Assembly (NCBI GenBank): GCA_020848095.1 | Contig: JADLAT010000004.1 | Span: forward strand, 1-64,000 | Source of the DNA: Alphaproteobacteria bacterium | GTDB taxonomy: Bacteria > Pseudomonadota > Alphaproteobacteria > Micavibrionales > Micavibrionaceae | Length of the DNA stretch: 64,000 nucleotides | Reading direction: 5' to 3' | Shown here: positions 61,912 through 64,000 of the stretch, in pieces | How the letters are laid out: the number at the start of each line of letters is the position of its first letter | How positions within the stretch are numbered: position 1 is the first letter of the stretch | Made by a program: the position numbers and the translations under genes | The notes under the pieces: generated by a model | The model's input: the letters and a program-made list of their open reading frames with translations, nothing else | What the model was told of the DNA's origin: nothing | Databases searched by the model: none

Positions 61912-62580
61912 TCAGGGGCGAAGCAGACTTTTCGCCAGATACAGCTTTTTCAGATCGGCCTTGCCAAGGGCATTTTTATGCGGCTCTAAAATCTGTATGA
62001 CTTTTGGGTAGTCCTTCTCCCGGTAGGCTTTGGCGGCCTGGCGGCACGCATCTTCGATCGTGTTCCTGTGGCGCTTGCGCACAGCCTGCTCCAGTTGTTT
62101 ATTATGAATGGTCTGTGCGCGGTCCAAAAGACGCTGTGAGGGATTGAGCAGCGTTTTAACGTGCTTCCGAAGGGCTTTGGATAAATTTTCCAGCGCATCC
62201 TCAATCGCGGCGCTATGCGATAAGCCGCGGGTGTTTGGTAAATATGCGCTGGATTTACGCGCCGCCATGAGAATCTCAGCCGGGGTAAAGCGCAGGATAT
62301 GCCCATGACAGCTATAAACCTCCAACATAAAATCCGCCCCCCCATAAAGAATTTCCAGTGTTTGATTTTCTTTTTCATAGCGCGTCATTGCCAGAAAGGG
62401 AGACGGGGTCTTTTGCCCTTGATAGGGTTTGATAATTTTATAGGCGTTTTTATACTCCGCCAATCCGCTGATATAGGAAAATTCGTGTTTTTGCTCCAGA
62501 AAGCGGAACTTACGCTCACACTGGGAAAAAAAGCATTTTATCAATTCAGGGTCGGCAAAATTTAGAGTATTCATGGACAT
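61912..62580 (-). CDS. Protein of unknown function with TPR-like C-terminus
   Basis: 222 residues, no signal peptide. The N-terminal ~100 residues read like a small alpha/beta domain (FFSQCERKFRFLEQ, LEILYGGADFMLEVY). The C-terminus is helical and basic with a TPR-like end (AAKAYREKDYPKVIQILEPHKNALGKADLKKLYLAKSLL). Not recognised. Leftward, 86 bases before dapD, possibly in the same unit. Confidence 0.7.
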   Translation of the reverse strand: MSMNTLNFADPELIKCFFSQCERKFRFLEQKHEFSYISGLAEYKNAYKIIKPYQGQKTPSPFLAMTRYEKENQTLEILYGGADFMLEVYSCHGHILRFTPAEILMAARKSSAYLPNTRGLSHSAAIEDALENLSKALRKHVKTLLNPSQRLLDRAQTIHNKQLEQAVRKRHRNTIEDACRQAAKAYREKDYPKVIQILEPHKNALGKADLKKLYLAKSLLRP

Positions 62581-62739
62581 ACGGCCCCATCCTCATCGTA
62601 AAAAGGCTTTTGTAAGCAAGCGTTTTGTATTTAAGGGATAACCCATAACAAATTTACCCCATTTCTGCATGCTATAACGTATGATGAGATGATTCATCCG
62701 CGGATGATTTAAAAAGCGTCAAAATCAGGAGAATAATTT

Positions 62740-63651
62740 ATGAACCGCCGTGCCGGAATATTATACAGAAACGTACCCTGCGTTCTAAGGGCGGGACTGG
62801 CAATATTGGGAATGGTGGGCGCATTATGCGCCCTTGATATATCCGCAGCGCAGGCGGGAGAGCTGGAAAATCGGCAGAAACTGGTTTATGAGGTCTATGC
62901 CGGCGGTATTCACGCGGTGCAGGCACACCTGGAGATGGATTTAACCAGAAAGGGCCGTTACGATCTGACCCTTGCGGCAAAAACACGAGGGTTTCTGGCC
63001 TCGCTCGTGCCGTGGGAGGGAACATTTGAAAGCCGTGGCTGGGTTGTCGGGGGGGAGGATGGCTTCAGGCCGGAGCAACATAAATCCACAGCATATTGGC
63101 GTGATGAAATTGATATTAAGGATTATCGCTACAAAAAGGATGGGCATTTTATCTCTTTGACCTCAATTGATGAGAAGGGAAAGAGCGAGGAACGGGATCT
63201 CTCGCCGGAGGTCACTGATGGCACTGTGGATACATTAAGCGCCACTTTGCAGGTTTTGGCGGCTTTTAACAAAACGGGAAAATGTGAAGGGGAATCGGAT
63301 GTCTTCGATGGAAAACGTCGTTTCCGTCAGATTTTTCGGCACACCGGAGAGGCGCAGATGGAGCCGACCAAATACAATATTTTCAAGGGGAAGGCCGCCG
63401 AATGCACGGTCGAAGTCGTGCCGGTGACCGGGGAATGGTCAAAAAAACCGCGGGGCTGGCTGTCGATTCAGGAGCAGGGGCGCGAGCGTGGGATGATGCC
63501 TACGCTCTGGATAGCGCAGCTCCATGAAAATGGCCCGGCGGTCCCGGTTAAAATCCGGGTTAAAACCGCCTATGGGACGTTATTTATGCATTTGGCCGAG
63601 TATCAAAGCGGTGATCAGTTAGTAGTTGCGCAAAAACGGGTGAAGGATTAA
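62740..63651 (+). CDS. DUF3108 domain periplasmic protein
   Basis: 303 residues with a signal peptide ([22 protein letters not shown]). The DUF3108-like body begins [21 protein letters not shown] and runs through [21 protein letters not shown] and [26 protein letters not shown]3108 proteins are exported beta-rich proteins with no defined activity. It lies 10 bases before glmU, so the pair is one transcript. Confidence 0.85.
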   Translation: MNRRAGILYRNVPCVLRAGLAILGMVGALCALDISAAQAGELENRQKLVYEVYAGGIHAVQAHLEMDLTRKGRYDLTLAAKTRGFLASLVPWEGTFESRGWVVGGEDGFRPEQHKSTAYWRDEIDIKDYRYKKDGHFISLTSIDEKGKSEERDLSPEVTDGTVDTLSATLQVLAAFNKTGKCEGESDVFDGKRRFRQIFRHTGEAQMEPTKYNIFKGKAAECTVEVVPVTGEWSKKPRGWLSIQEQGRERGMMPTLWIAQLHENGPAVPVKIRVKTAYGTLFMHLAEYQSGDQLVVAQKRVKD

Positions 63652-63661
63652 AGATCGAAAT

Positions 63662-64000
63662 ATGAACGCCAAGCCTCTTGCTATTGTTATTCTGGCCGCC
63701 GGGAAGGGTACGCGGATGAAATCCGCCCTGCCCAAGGTTATGCACGCTCTGGCCGGAAGACCCATGATTAACTGGCTTTTGGATACGGCCTCTGCATTAT
63801 CACCTCAAAAAATCATCGTTGTAACCGGGCCGGATATGCCGATGCTGGCCGATGCTGTCGCACCGAATCAGGTCGTAATACAGATGGAGCGAAATGGCAC
63901 GGGCGGCGCTGTGCGCTGCGCTCTGCCCGCCCTGACAGGGTTTGAGGGCGATGTGCTGGTGCTTTTAGGCGATACGCCGCTTTTATCGTTGCGGACCCTG
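63662..64000 (+). CDS. glmU: GlmU, bifunctional UDP-GlcNAc synthesis enzyme, N-terminal part
   Basis: Begins at ATG 63662 and runs off the window after 113 codons. The pyrophosphorylase signature [16 protein letters not shown] is followed by [28 protein letters not shown] and LLGDTPLL. The full enzyme acetylates glucosamine-1-phosphate and then forms UDP-GlcNAc for peptidoglycan and LPS. Confidence 0.93.
   Translation, partial: MNAKPLAIVILAAGKGTRMKSALPKVMHALAGRPMINWLLDTASALSPQKIIVVTGPDMPMLADAVAPNQVVIQMERNGTGGAVRCALPALTGFEGDVLVLLGDTPLLSLRTL

Overview
The window looks like chromosomal DNA from an alphaproteobacterium of moderate GC content. The order rpsF-rpsR-rplI next to fabD-fabG, an alphaproteobacterial-style NrdB, dapD/dapE, a DUF3108 protein next to glmU, and leaderless RTX proteins all fit that class. 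A lineage such as Micavibrionales or a relative of Rhodospirillales is my guess; there is no rRNA or marker set here to settle it. No tRNA, rRNA, CRISPR array, insertion sequence or prophage was seen.

The main content (about 3.3-28.8 kb) is a complete alginate-type exopolysaccharide locus. A rightward operon with very tight spacing (6460-21585) carries alg8, alg44, algG, algL, a Sel1-repeat protein, algJ, algI, algX, algF and a second large Sel1-repeat protein interrupted by one in-frame stop. Leftward from the same divergent control region run algK and a beta-barrel porin of BBP2_2 type, which sits where Pseudomonas has algE. Beyond the operon, on the minus strand, lie a secreted AlgE-type C5-epimerase-like RTX protein and the GDP-mannuronate supply genes algD, algC and algA. 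Together they would make GDP-mannuronic acid (AlgA, AlgC, AlgD), polymerise it under c-di-GMP control (Alg8, Alg44), acetylate it (AlgI, AlgJ, AlgX, AlgF), epimerise it (AlgG), clear it from the periplasm (AlgL) and export it (AlgK plus barrel). The parts that differ from the Pseudomonas model are the AlgG with a roughly 500-residue helical N-terminal extension, the replacement porin, the extra Sel1-repeat proteins, and the secreted epimerase homologue that has lost two proposed catalytic residues.

The left edge has the end of a beta-helix protein and a DEAD-box RNA helicase. From 29 to 48.6 kb is a housekeeping stretch: fadD, cold-shock proteins, rpsF-rpsR-rplI, fabD-fabG, phoH, threonine ammonia-lyase, a lipase, an SLC13 transporter, a BaiN/YhiN flavoprotein, an M3 peptidase, split mnmD/mnmC2 and aat. 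From 49.6 to 57 kb are a chemoreceptor with a NIT-type sensor and a 1693-residue RTX adhesin-like protein with duplicated CBM-like domains and a C-type-lectin-like domain. The right end holds nrdB behind a pair of NrdR boxes, dapE and dapD separated by an unrecognised gene, two further poorly characterised genes, and the start of glmU.
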